A stretch of 64,000 bases of DNA from positions 124,001 to 188,000 of the forward strand of contig JAQYUZ010000029.1 in the NCBI GenBank assembly GCA_033819885.1. The letters run 5' to 3'. This document shows, in pieces, positions 11,834-23,058 of the stretch. The stretch's first letter is position 1, and the number at the start of each line of letters is the position of its first letter. The translations under genes were made by a program, and so were the position numbers. The DNA comes from Microbotryomycetes sp. JL201. Taxonomy: Eukaryota > Basidiomycota > Microbotryomycetes. The notes beneath the pieces are model-generated. The model ran no database searches and was not told the DNA's origin. It worked only from the letters and a program-made list of their open reading frames with translations.

Positions 11834-12545
11834 CTAAGAATGTTTGCTCCGTTTGCTCGCATTAGAACTCGCCGCACTTGGAGGTCGTTCGCCATCGATG
11901 CTCATGTCATCAGTTGTCGACCGTCGCTTGGCCGAGAATCGTTCTGCCGATTCGTTCAGGCGGTCGTCTCGAATGTCTGACTTTGGTACACTAGTTGCGC
12001 TCGACTGAGTTTGCTGCTGTTGCTGATGTTGTTGTTGTTGTTGCTGCATGACGGGCCATTGAAACACTTGTCGACCGTCATCACCATTCGTCATTGCAAT
12101 CGCCGTATTCAATCCCGACATGCTCGAATAAGGCACTCCCGAAGCGTAAATGACATCATTCAGAAATCCGGAAGGTGAAGGCAACAAGTCTGTCGCGAAT
12201 CGTGCCGACTGTTGATGCAAAGGATGGGCCGTTCGACTGCCGTCGTCGTCTTGCATCTGGCTCGTGCCCGTCGCATGCAGGGCAGGCGCTTGCCCATTTT
12301 GAGCGCCAGATTCGTCAGGAGGAATATTGACGCTCAATTTTGGTTTGTTGGCGTTGAGAGAGTCGCTCCGACTGGGCGGTTCACGTGAACGACCAGTGTT
12401 GGGGGTAGCAGCGGCTGACTGATCACTGTCATCTCGCGACACACTGTCAACATCTGGTGTGCCACGCTGGGAAGACGATTGAGGTGACGACGTCAACTGC
12501 CCTTGATGCTGAGCCAGGTGTGCCTGAGCTGAGTTCTGAGGGGGC

Positions 12546-12578
<33 letters not shown>

Positions 12579-13668
12579 CCAAAGTACATGGAATGTGCCG
12601 GGGGCAAGTTTGGTAAGCCGGGAAAGAACGGTGCAGATGCCGGTGGAGGTTGTTGACTCTGCTGATACGCTTGCTGCAACATGCCAAAGTCGGGCACGCC
12701 TCCGAGCGGAGGCAACTGGTACGAAGAGGTGGCAATTGGTTGCATGTTACCGTTTGGTGCAGTACCAGCTGCCGCAGCTGCGGCTGCAGAGTACAAGTTT
12801 TGCATCGCCCACTGGGAAATGTTTTGAGGCTGCGCGCCAGGCTGAAGCCAGGGATTGACCATGGGCATTGTCGATGCGCGCTGAGGCATGCCTGGGAGAG
12901 CAGGCGGCAAACTATAGCCGTTTGTAGGCTGATTCGGCCATTGCCCCGGCTGCTGTTGGTTGTAATTTGGGTACTGCGGCAGGCTTGGTTGACTGAAACT
13001 GCTCGCGTCCTGCAGAGCATGAAGCGTGAGTCAACAGCACGTGTCAATACTTTCGTCAATAAGCTCACACGCTGGGATGGACCGTCTTGTGCGCCGCGAG
13101 AAGCTGGCATCGGCTTGCCTGCTCGCTTGCCGTTCTTTTTGGCGGCGGCAGGTTTCTCGTCCAAGCTATCGTCGCTACCGACCTCGTCATCGTCGTCGTC
13201 GCCTAGAGAATGGTCGTTCACCGTCATTTTGCCGCCGGCTCCGGCTTTCGCCATCTCGGCTTGATTTTTGGCGGCAAAGTCTTCTGGTCCTTTTTTCTCG
13301 TAAGCTGGGCCAGAGTACTGCAATCCCAAGTCAGGTGTAATACCAAGTCAGGTCAGGAACAGGTCAAAGGGAACGAGCCTCGAATCCTCACGTGCGAGTA
13401 GCGCAACAGGATTTGATCCATGTCGCCACTGTGAAACCTGTGTGCGAGCACTGTCAGGTTCGGTACAGTCTCGTTGACAAATTGATTCAGCAATAGCTCA
13501 CTCGTAGAGCTTTCCAGCATTGTTGAAGACAATGACGGCGACGTCCGCCGAACACAGTACGCCGAGCTCGTATGCTTTTTTGAACAAGCCGTTCTTGCGT
13601 TTCAGAAACGTGACGGACCTGTTGCGGTCATCTGCGATTGGCGCGATTGAGATCTTTCTTCGTCCCAT
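11834..13668 (-). CDS. MADS-box transcription factor, MEF2/Rlm1 type
   Basis: Four exons (13502-13668, 13392-13437, 13069-13317, 11834-13009) give about 545 residues. It begins [20 protein letters not shown] and continues [20 protein letters not shown], the DNA-binding MADS helix, then [16 protein letters not shown]. The next exon gives [15 protein letters not shown], the MEF2-type extension. The rest is low complexity: an acidic DDDDDE patch, Lys/Pro stretches and Gln-rich tracts, one encoded by a CTG/CAG run near 12549-12578 and another near 12007-12050. The C-terminus is SKRSKHS. In yeasts this class (Rlm1, Smp1) acts below the cell-wall-integrity MAP kinase; that role here is inference. 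It is convergent with BRF1, 183 bp apart. Confidence 0.92.
12547..12579 (-). repeat. CAG/CTG trinucleotide run encoding polyglutamine
   Basis: About ten consecutive CTG units on the plus strand encode a Gln run in the MADS factor. A second, less pure Gln stretch lies at 12007-12050. Such runs are length-variable activation-domain spacers. Confidence 0.9.
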
Positions 13669-14682
13669 GCTGCCTGTGTCTGTTGAACATTCGAAGACGA
13701 CAACGAAGCCGACAGCGGTGAGTTGTGATACGCTGGAACAGCGCAATGCACGGCGTTTAGCTCACGGAGAATGTAAAATGTTCGGTCGCCGGGTTGCTAT
13801 AGCTGCTGCTGCGCGATGCGTATTGTGTGCTGGCGCTCTTGTCGTACGCGAGCGGGATGTCTGCTCGGTGCGTTGAGATGATCGCTCGCCGTGTTCGGTC
13901 GGAGATCTCGCGTGCGTGGACTCCCCGATGGCGGTGATTGAACGCACAAGGTGGAGCAAGCTGGGTGCCAGGACCTCGGCTGTGAGGACGTCTGTGTCCG
14001 TGTCACGCTGCAACGGCTTGTAGAAAGGCGATGCGGGCGACAGTTCGGTGTCTCGCGTGACCGCGGACTAGCGTCGCTGGGTCGGTCGTATTCAAAGCCC
14101 AGCAGGGAAGCCGTGCGTCGTCGGGTCGGCGTGTGATACAAGTCGCCGAGAGTGTGCCCGCCGCCCGCGTTGCCTGCGCGTTGCTGAAACGAGAGGCGCC
14201 CATGTGACGGAAAAAGCAACGCGCACCCAAAATAGTCCAACAGGAGGCGGTGTGAGACATTAGACGCTGCCGACACCAGACTCGACTCTGCGAATCACAA
14301 ACAGCTACAGGACCACAGTCTCATGGCCATACGATCACGTCCGTTCTGCACCGCCTGACGCCCTGAGCGGGGAATTGCGCACGAAGAATGCCGGGCGGAG
14401 GGGCGGAGGGAATATTGTGAATTTCATAATAAACCACTTGGCTTTCAATCACATTGCATCGGATATTTGCCGCTCGCAGAGCTATGCAGCCGGCGAACCC
14501 CTGTCGCGTTTAAGCGGTCTCCCAAAGATGCACGGTCGCGCACTGTCGCCCCGCTGTCGTATCCACTACATAATCTCAGAGGCTTCACCTCTCGGCACAG
14601 ACCCACGCACGTCAAACTCGGCACTCGTACCCTTTGACGTCAGCCCACCGCTGGCACGTGATTTGACCGCGGATTAGCAGCC
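13669..14682. other. Divergent promoter region between MADS gene and small gene
   Basis: About 1 kb between two genes transcribed away from each other. A 159-codon minus-strand ORF (13797-14276) and overlapping ones have biased Arg/Ser composition and no motif; I treat them as chance ORFs. Confidence 0.45.
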
Positions 14683-15321
14683 ATGGTACCTCTGGCGCCG
14701 CCCTTGCTCCTCTGACTACGCTCAAATTTGACTGATTTTGCTCACGTGCTTCCTGATAGTCTGCTCCATCGTTCTCGACCGACTCGGCGACAGTGCAGGC
14801 AGCAGCGTCCGATCCACAGCCAACACAAACGAAGCCTTCAGGCGCAGAATTGGCTCAAGATTTCAAACAGACATTTGGACAGCATGAGACTGGGTCCAGA
14901 GCGGGATCGACAGAGCAACAAGTCGGCGGACAAGTCGGCGGCCACTTCAAGTCAGCTGTGTAGTCAGTAGACACCGCATGTGATGCTGACTCGAGCGAGC
15001 TGTACAGCCGAATTACAAAAAGATGGGAGAGGGATGACGAGTACGTTGTCGACACTACTCAGAACGCGAGCACGATGCCAGAAGACGAGGCGAACGACAG
15101 TGATGGTGAGCTGAGATGTTTAGGAACCATGATCGCCTCACCATCTAAACGAGGCGAGACACGATCAAAGCTGACGGACACGCTCTTCTGGACGCAGGAC
15201 CCAAGAAAGGCTTCTCGCTCAAAAAGGTCAGTCAGCCATGACGAGAGCTGCAAAGGGATAGAGCCCTGACGCGCGCTGTACTGCAACTTTCATTGCACAC
15301 GTCTAGCTCTTGGGCAAGTAA
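14683..15321 (+). CDS. Small five-exon gene, 115-residue hydrophilic protein of unknown family
   Basis: No long ORF marks this gene; it appears only when splice sites are joined. Exons: 14683-14685 (the ATG alone), 14760-14962, 15008-15105, 15198-15226, 15307-15321. Total 348 nt, all phases consistent. The donors are GT, and branch-like CTGAC elements are present. The protein starts MSAPSFSTDS and runs through Gln/Ala/Thr-rich sequence. It then has FKQTFGQHETGSRAG, a VGGQVGGHF segment and a charged block (RITKRWERDDEYVVD). The end is basic: KKGFSLKKLLGK. No signal peptide or membrane segment. I do not recognise the family. The clean frame through four introns and the sensible C-terminus are the evidence; an ATG-only first exon is the weakest part. 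Confidence 0.6.
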
Positions 15322-16224
15322 TACGCAAAGCGTTCGCGGCTAGTCGGATTGAGAGCCAAGTGTTGTAAATACTTCTACGCTTTTCCCGTCGAGTGTGCTC
15401 GCCTGGTCACTGCGGAACATTGATGGATACGGAAGCAGCTTAGTGCAGCTAAATACTGTCTACAAAAGGGGAAGCAGTTGGGAGTTCTGCGGGTGCCACT
15501 GGTCAAATCTCATACAAAGGTCACTCAACTACAGGTGTAGTGAATAGCTTGCAAGAATGACTGGGAGCGGCGCGATCGGACCGCTGCCAAGGAGACATGG
15601 TTGATCCGTTCGTGTGAGTCAGCCTCAGATCGCATTTGAAGCGGGCTGACGGGCCGCAAATCGCAAATCGGAACCTTCGCGAGATCAGATTGCGGCCCTT
15701 GCTGCCGGTGACTCGGAAAATATTTATAACGATCTCTATAGCAAATTCAAGTCAATTATTCCAATGGGGACAGCGGCTGTAGCGGCGTGCGCGAACACAT
15801 TCAGCGGCGAGCGGTCCGCCTCGTGTCGAAGCTTCAGCTTCCCAAGCTAGACCCGAGGCGGGATGCCGCCTGTATTGTGCCATGCTATACCGTCGTGATA
15901 CAGGCAGTGTTTTCTTTCTAAAATCCTGCTACACAGCCTTTTCAAGTATCACAATAACGCGTTTGTTTGAGACGGGCGCCGAAAGCCTTGTAATACTGCA
16001 AATTGTAGCTCTTCATAAAACGCTATTCATCGAGCTTCGACAACGAAGGCGGCCCGCTGACCGTCTCTGTCGGTCCAAAGCGCCACTCGGGAATGTGGGG
16101 GACCCCGCAAAACAAGTCAGCGCTGCGCTCCGGTGCCCCGGACCGCGGATCCGTCACGAGCTTGGCAAGCTAAAATCGACTACACTCTTGCACGCTCTTC
16201 TCTTTTCGCTCGAACGCACTCAGT
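15322..16224. other. Intergenic region upstream of transporter
   Basis: About 900 bases with no supportable gene. It holds an imperfect 11-12 bp inverted repeat (arms 15651-15662 and 15688-15698) and an AT-rich TATTTATAAC element near 15720. The transporter promoter should lie at the right end. Confidence 0.45.
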
Positions 16225-18470
16225 ATGGATACCAAGGTCGAGCAACACCACGTCGACGCGTCTTCGGACAAGGCTTCGCTCGAACATGCAGAAGTGGCGC
16301 GCGGCGTGCCTGGCGACAACGGCGCGGTGACGGATGGCACGGGGCGAGTGCTCGTCACACAGGAAGACAGCAAGCGTATTTGCAGGCGAACCGACATCTA
16401 CTTGCTGCTGTGAGCTCCCCGTCCGATAACTCATTGATCTGGTGTCTCGTGTGAACCTGGAACGCAAATCCGCTGACGCAACACCGGCGCCGGGTTCATT
16501 ACCGGATCTCCGAAACACAGGCTGCTCGTCTATATCTAGTGAGTCTTTGACGTGACGTGGGATCAATCACCTTCAATCAGGGCTCATACTCGCTTGCTGT
16601 CCATTCTAGCTTTTTGCAAATCGCCGACAAGTGAGTTTCGGTGGCGGCGTCGGCCTGAATCTCGGTCTCACTAACTCGTTCCGCTCTCGTAGACAAATCG
16701 TGTCATGTAAGCAGCAGCATTGACGTCCCGGTGGCTGTGGCCCAAAGTTGGCACAGCATGAAGCGGATCGCCCACATTGGACAATCGTCGGGATTGCCGT
16801 TGCGCAGCGAAACGCTTTCAAGACTGACTCGTATCTGCTGCTCTGTAGACAGCACCGTGTTTGGACTCAAGGAAGATGCCAACCTCGTTGGTGACCAATA
16901 CAGCCAAATCGGCTCTGCCGGATACTACGCCCAGCTAGCTGCACAACCCATCGGCTCGTACCTGCTCGTCAAATTTTCGCCCAAATACATCATGACCGGC
17001 TCAGTCGCCTTGTGGGGCGTCTCTCTCATCGGTATGGCCGCATCAGAGTCGTTTGGAGCACTCTTTGCCACTCGGTTCTTGCTCGGCTGGTTCGAGGCGA
17101 TTGCGATCCCACTCTTCAGTCTCATCACGTCGCTGTACTATCTGCGTTCAGAACAACCTCTCCGAATTGCAACTTGGTATGCAAGCAACGGATGGGGTGC
17201 CATGATTGGCAGTATTTCAGTGTACGGCCTCGGCCACATCAACTCTTCAACACTTCACTCGTACCAAATCGTCTTTCTTTTCTACGCACTTTTGACCGTC
17301 GTACTGGCGCCGTTCCTCTAGTGAGTTTGTGCAACTGGGCTGCAGCTTGGCGGCCGCGTTCCTGATCACGAGCATCTTTACAGCTGGCTTATCCCGCACA
17401 ATGTCGGCACCGCGTATTTCCTGACACCCGAAGACCGCGTGAAGGCTGTCGAACGTTTACGTGCCAACAACACTGGTACCGGTGAAAAGCAGTCCTTCAA
17501 GTGGCGCCAAGTTCTCGAGCTCTTCTCCGAACCAAAGACGTATCTCTTCCTGCTCATGTCTGTGCGTTGGCGCCTTTGATTCTTGAAATGTCATGCCGGT
17601 GAAAATGCTGACACGAGTGGCATATCACAGATCTGTGTCAACATGGGCGCTTCTGTCGTCTCTGTCTTTTCGCCGTTGATCCTCCAAGGTTTGGCCGGAT
17701 TCGACAAGTACCAGACGACGCTCCTCAACATTCCCTTTGGTGCATTGCAAGTCGTCGTCATCTACCTGGCATCGTACGTTGCCACGAGGTTCAAATCAAA
17801 GTCGATCGCCTTTTCGTGCTTTATGCTCCCGGTCGTTGTCGGTTGCGCACTGTTGATGGGTTTGCAGAGAACTCCAGACAACAAGTCTGCACTGTTGTTT
17901 GGATACTACATGCTCGCCTTTATTTTTTCGGCAAATCCTATCATTGTCGCATGGATGACGTCGTGCGTTGCCGGTCAAACTAAAAAGTCGGCCATGTTTA
18001 CCAGTTTCAACGCCGCGTCCGCTGTCGGTGAGTTTGAATTTTGTTGATTGGTGTCAGCAGTCGGAAACGTACAAACTGCTCACAATGTATCTCATATCAG
18101 GCAACATCATCGCTCCTCAAATTTTCAAAGCAAAGGACGCACCAGCTTACAAGCCCGGACTGTCTGCCACTTTGGGTTTCTTTGTCGCACTTGAAGTCTT
18201 TATTGGTCTTCAAGTACTCAATTTGATGTGGCTCAACAAACGCAAAGAAAATGAGCGAGAGCGAAATGGCAAACCTCGCAAGATCAAGGACTTGTCGATG
18301 CAGCGCAAATTTGACAACTCTGAGGTGTTGGGTACAAACTTGGGCAAGAATGCCGACATGGATCTGACGGATGCTGTGAGTACTTGTTCTTTCGTCAAGG
18401 CAAGTGCGATGAAAACTGATTATTTCGGGCGCAAATATAGGGCAATGACGAGTTTGTCTACGTGTATTAA
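16225..18470 (+). CDS. Major facilitator transporter, anion:cation symporter (Dal5/allantoate permease) family
   Basis: Nine exons: 16225-16409, 16521-16538, 16610-16630, 16693-16706, 16849-17320, 17384-17561, 17631-18027, 18101-18375, 18441-18470. They give about 529 residues with consistent phases. Helix 1 is split over three microexons of 18, 21 and 14 nt, giving LLLLLVYIYFLQIADKQI. The family motifs follow: SYSTVFGLKED, GSAGYYAQLAAQP, FLLGWFEA. About 12 hydrophobic segments are present. The C-terminus DLTDAGNDEFVYVY matches the Dal5-type ending. Family members take up allantoate, nicotinate, biotin precursors, pantothenate or similar organic anions at the plasma membrane; the substrate cannot be assigned. 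Convergent with the methyltransferase, 133 bp apart. Confidence 0.9.
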
Positions 18471-18603
18471 GTCGTGTCCACTTGTTGCCTTGCGTTTATT
18501 TGGTTCTTGGGAGGTCATTCGGTTCTGATGTATTTGTGCAATGTTCACGAACAAGGCGTACACACGATCGCTGTCACAGCCCCTCCTCGCTTGCGGGAAC
18601 ATG

Positions 18604-19882
18604 CTACTCTGTAATTCCGCACCATTCCTCTTCTTGACCATCTTGACCTTCGTCAGAGATACCGTTCCACTCGTCTGCGTCATCGTTCTCGCCAATTGCG
18701 TCCTCGGTACCTTTGTGAGCATTCCCCAATTCTCTTGTCAACTCGACAGCTCTCTTGGCACACTCTTCGTCGACAATAATGCAAAAATTATTTCTCTGTA
18801 CTCCAGACCTGACTTGGTCTCTCTTGCACGTTTGACCGTCCGCAACGGTTCTTTGACAGAGCCAGTATGTCAGTTTAGCGCTATCGTGTTTTCTGACGGG
18901 TTTCCATCCTGTTGATTTGAGAATTTGTTCCAATCGTTCGTGAGAAGTGTAACGAGAGTTTGTAAGGCAAGGGAGAGGGAGGACGAGGTACAAAAGACCT
19001 TCTGGTTTGAGGTAGCGGTGGGCATGGACGAGCATTTCGGCTTGCGAGTCGAATGAATCAGTCACAAGAGTGTTTCGTCAGCGCTGACTATGACGACATA
19101 CCTCGTTTCGTCAAGCTGCCTTCAAAGTTGACGACCAAGGACAGACCGACAACGTCAAATTTGCGTTCTGGCACCGGAAACTCGAAGAAATCGCATTGAA
19201 TGACGTTGTCTGAACCCGAATTGAGATCGATCGACGTAGTTTCGATCCATTTGTATCCGCTGTACGACGTGCCGTTGATTGCTCCTACGTCAAGCAGCCT
19301 TAGTTTGTCTCGTTGCTGCTTTGGCCAGGTTTTTGTGCCGTCGGCGTTGATCGTCGGCTCTACTGCCTTTTGTTTGCCTTTCGAGTCGGATGCGATGGAT
19401 GACGAGGGCAAGCCGACTTTCAGTTCCTTGAGCTGCTTGACACACCATTTGCCAGTCTCGCCTCCTCTCGCCTTGTCGCCGCCGTGCACCGACGCGCCTT
19501 GGTACGCTCTCAAGCCGCCGAGCTCTTGTTGCCTGTTAATGAGCCGTTGTCGTTCTGCCGGATCGACCAAAGCCGGACTAGCCAGTTGTTTCTCGATCGT
19601 ATGAAACTCGCGAATCAGTTTAACTTTGGCCGCTCGCGACTCGTCGTCTCGTCCTGCTACTGATTCACTGTCACCATCTTCTTCGTGGCCATCTTTCGTC
19701 GTCGTCGTCTTGTTCTTGTTGGCGGCAGTGTTCTTCTGCAAGAATTTTGGCTTGTTGCCGGCTCGTTTGGCTTTGCGCGACGCCGGATTGGCGAAACGGT
19801 TGTTGGTGTGAGGCCTGGGAGTGAAGAACAATTTGATGGTGAGTTTGTGTGCTGCTTCCTTAGTGCGAGAATCTGCGTACAT
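18604..19882 (-). CDS. BMT2: 25S rRNA adenine N1-methyltransferase, Bmt2-like
   Basis: SAM-dependent nucleolar methyltransferase by similarity. The first exon has a basic Lys/Arg/Asn-rich N-terminus, then motif I as LRLLDVGAINGTSYSGY, then IETTSIDLNS and the DFFEFPVP block. VVGLSLVVNFE precedes the only intron (about 19047-19101). Exon 2 continues EMLVHAHRYLKPEGLLYLVLPLPCL and SRYTSHERLEQIL, characteristic of Bmt2. A Glu/Asp-rich tail ends at 18604. The start at 19882 is the first in-frame ATG, but an upstream exon cannot be excluded. It is divergent from the SRP receptor gene with about 324 bp between starts. In yeast Bmt2 makes m1A in 25S rRNA. Confidence 0.87.
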
Positions 19883-20206
19883 GGGCGTGGTGCGGTCCGA
19901 GCGCGGCCAAAACGAAAGAGAGAAAACTAGTTAAACGGGTAGACCAGATGCACGCCAACACACGACGCTGAAGCACGCAAGGTCGGCTATCTGTCGTGCT
20001 ATCGCGATAGTTTGTGTTGGTGTAAGCGTGGTGGTGGTGATGAGCGATGCGCGTTGGACCTGTTCTTTTTCTAAAGGATTACCCCACATTCTTTGAAAAA
20101 GCTACCTGTCTCCCCTCCCGAGCGCTTGCTTGCAATCATCGTCAATCCGTCGCCTGCGAAACCCAGCAAGCGCGCGATTGCTGCGCATTACACTTTACCA
20201 CGCGAC
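19883..20206. promoter_or_regulatory. Divergent promoter of BMT2-like and SRP receptor genes
   Basis: 324 bases between two start codons facing away from each other, with no ORF of note; it must carry both promoters. No specific element is clear. Confidence 0.5.
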
Positions 20207-22763
20207 ATGCTCGACCATTTCACGATAGTGTGAGTCCGAGTAGCAGGCGCGCCAGTCTCGATTTATACACATCTGACCTTGCTGTATGCCATGCCAGCAC
20301 GCAAGGCGGTGTCGTGCTGTGGTCGCGCTCGTTCACGCCTGCGCCTTCGCCCGTCGATGCCTTGATCCGCGAGGCGCTGATCGAGGAGCGCGCAACAGCA
20401 GCAACATCAGACGACTCGTCACTGTCATCCGTGTCGACCTGGCACAAGGACGGCTACGCGCTCGTCTGGACGCTCGCCAACAACCTCCAGCTCGTGTTCG
20501 TCGTCGCATACCAGCGCATCCTGCAACTCGCATACGCCCAAGACTTGGTCCAACATGTCAAGCGCGCCTTTGTCGCCGCCTACGCAGACACAGTCCAGCA
20601 CGTCATCGAGTCGACGTCTGGCAAATCCTCGACATCGACAGAGCACCTCGTCAGAGCCTTGCAATCAGGCTCGGGCTGGTCAGCTCTGTTCAAAGGCTGG
20701 GACGACACGTTCAACAAGATACTGAGAGATTTGGAGGCCGCGAGCGCTCAAAAGGCAGGCCGGGCGCACATCGCCACTTTGGTCTCGTTCGTGCTGACCT
20801 GTGGCTGTCGTCATCTTGAACAGGCAAAGAGGACACCAAAACCCAAAACAATTGCAGTTGAAGATACTCTACCGAGTCAGACTGCTTCAGAAGCCAACAG
20901 CAAGTATCTTGCCACCGAGCTCCAGCAACAGATTGACTGACGATGAAGCATTGGCCCGACTACAGCGCCAGGTCAACAAGAGCAACAGGAGACACTAGAC
21001 GCCCAAACAATAGCGAGAAATATTGCGGCTCTCAAGGCAAGACAGAAAGCAAAAGGCAGGAAATCGGGCGCAGCAGCCGACGCCGCAGCCGCAGACACGG
21101 GCTCAGAGTGAGTGCACCCGACATCTTGTCGACGAAAATTCGGCCATTTTGATCTCTTGTGTTCAAATAGCACCGACGGCAGTCGACCGACTACGCCGGC
21201 GAAAAAGGCAGCGACGAAATGGGCAGACTCGAAGGTGACGGCTGCAGACATGGCCGCATACGATTACTCTTCAGACGCACCATCTTCAGGAGCAGCTACT
21301 CCAAGCAAAAATTTAGTGTCATCTGCTGCGCTCGGCAAGCGATCCAAATCGGGATTGTATGAAGTGGCGGACTATGCGACGGCGAATCCTGACGGGGACG
21401 ACGATGGTGATGACATTGATGGCAAGCCTGCTCAGAGCACTTCGGCCTTGTCATCCTTGTTCTCAAAGTTGTCGCTCACCTCGAAAGCATTGACGAAATC
21501 CGATCTGCAACCGGCGCTCGAGCAGATGAGACAACATCTCATGTCCAAGAACGTTGCCAGAGATATTGCAGAAAAAGTCTGCGACTCTGTCGGTAAATCT
21601 CTTGAGGGCCGCAAAGTGTCCGGGTTCAGCGCTGTCAAAAAGGAAGTCAGGCGCGCCATGGAAGACGCGCTCGTTCGCATCCTCACACCAAAGTCTAGCA
21701 CAGACATTTTGCTTGAAGTACAAAGGAAGAAAGCCATGTCGACGACGATGGCTCTCAAGAGAGCACCGTCGTCATCGGACAAGGGCAAGACGACGGGGGT
21801 TGATCCGTACACGATCACGTTTGTTGGCGTCAACGGCGTCGGCAAGTCGACCAACTTGTCGAAAGTTGCTTTCTGGTTGCTTCAGAACAGGCTGCGTGTC
21901 TTGATTGCCGCATGCGACACGTTCAGATCTGGCGCTGTCGAGCAGTTGCGCGTGCATGTGAGAAATTTGGGTCAGCTTGGACAAGACCTTGGTGGCGTGG
22001 GCGTTGTCAGCGAAGATGGGACGCAAATGATTGAACTCTATGAGAAGGGTTATGGCAAAGATGCTGCAGGCATCGCGAAAGAGGCAATAGCGTACGGTCA
22101 GTCGATGCGTGCTGATGCCCTTCATTGTCGAGTTGAATCTCACAGGTGGCGACACTGCTTGCAGGCAAGGACAAAGGGTTTGATGTCGTATTGATTGACA
22201 CTGCCGGTCGGATGCAAGACAATGAGCCTCTTATGCGTGCACTCGCCAAGGTCAGCATTCGCGCGCGCATACCCACGTTGTTTGAATGGGTTCTTGTTGC
22301 TGACGCTCTTATTCCTACTTTCAGCTCGTCACTGTCAATAATCCCGACAAGATTGTTTTCGTCGGCGAAGCTCTCGTCGGCAATGAGGCAGTCGACCAAT
22401 TGACAAAGTTCAACCGGTCTTTGCGAGACTTTTCGGGACAGGGAAATGCCCGTGGTATCGACGGCATGATTCTAACAAAGTGAGTTCTATCTGTCCTTCT
22501 TTCTTCCGCTGATCTTGTCAAGCTAAGCTGCATTTGGGGCTCAGGTTTGACACGATCGACGACAAGGTGAGAGCGCTCGGCGCCCTCCACGCACTTTGGC
22601 CGATATGAAACTAACTCCCTTTTGCATGTGGCAGGTCGGTGCAGCTCTATCAATGACATACGTGACCGGCCAGCCTATTCTGTTCGTCGGTACGGGCCAG
22701 ACGTATTCTGATCTGAGGGCACTGCGCGTACAGCACATTGTACAAGCTTTGTTGCAAGAGTGA
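20207..22763 (+). CDS. SRP101: Signal recognition particle receptor subunit alpha
   Basis: GTPase that docks SRP-ribosome complexes at the ER. Exon 1 (20207-20229) encodes MLDHFTIV, the conserved start of SR-alpha; exon 2 from 20298 continues [27 protein letters not shown] charged linker follows, crossed by an intron read as 20875-20967. The NG domain has the P-loop [41 protein letters not shown] (split by an intron) and the closing [16 protein letters not shown]. Later exons are short, including a 22-nt exon at about 22545-22566. The stop is at 22761-22763. It partners with SR-beta, which anchors it. Exon limits in the linker are the least certain part. Confidence 0.93.
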
Positions 22764-23058
22764 CATTGTAATTCTGTCTATGGTGTCTGTGTAGCCAGCC
22801 TTGCTTGCAAGCAGCTCATATGAGATGATTGCCTCCTGTCCCCAAGAACGAGAGGCCAAAGCGCGCATCGCGTCTCGTGACAACATCCCAATTGGTGCGC
22901 GCGACCTTGTCCAACAACTTGCGGTGTATCAGAGACTCTCCCAGGCTCGCGTGTGCTCGCAGGTGTGAGCTCGTCAAGCTGCAGAGGCGCGGTGTTTTGC
23001 GTCATTCAACAAACAATCCCGAGCGAGCTAGAGGACGTGCACAGACAGAGTCGACACG

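Noticed and set aside
13797-14276. 159-codon minus-strand ORF between the MADS gene and the small five-exon gene
   Set aside because: Biased composition, overlapping ORFs on both strands, no splice-supported extension; probably chance in GC-rich promoter DNA.
20906-20933. A 28-nt intron in the SRP receptor linker that would give the [13 protein letters not shown] frame
   Set aside because: Shorter than plausible for the spliceosome and leads to a stop within 20 codons; a 93-nt intron explains the region better.
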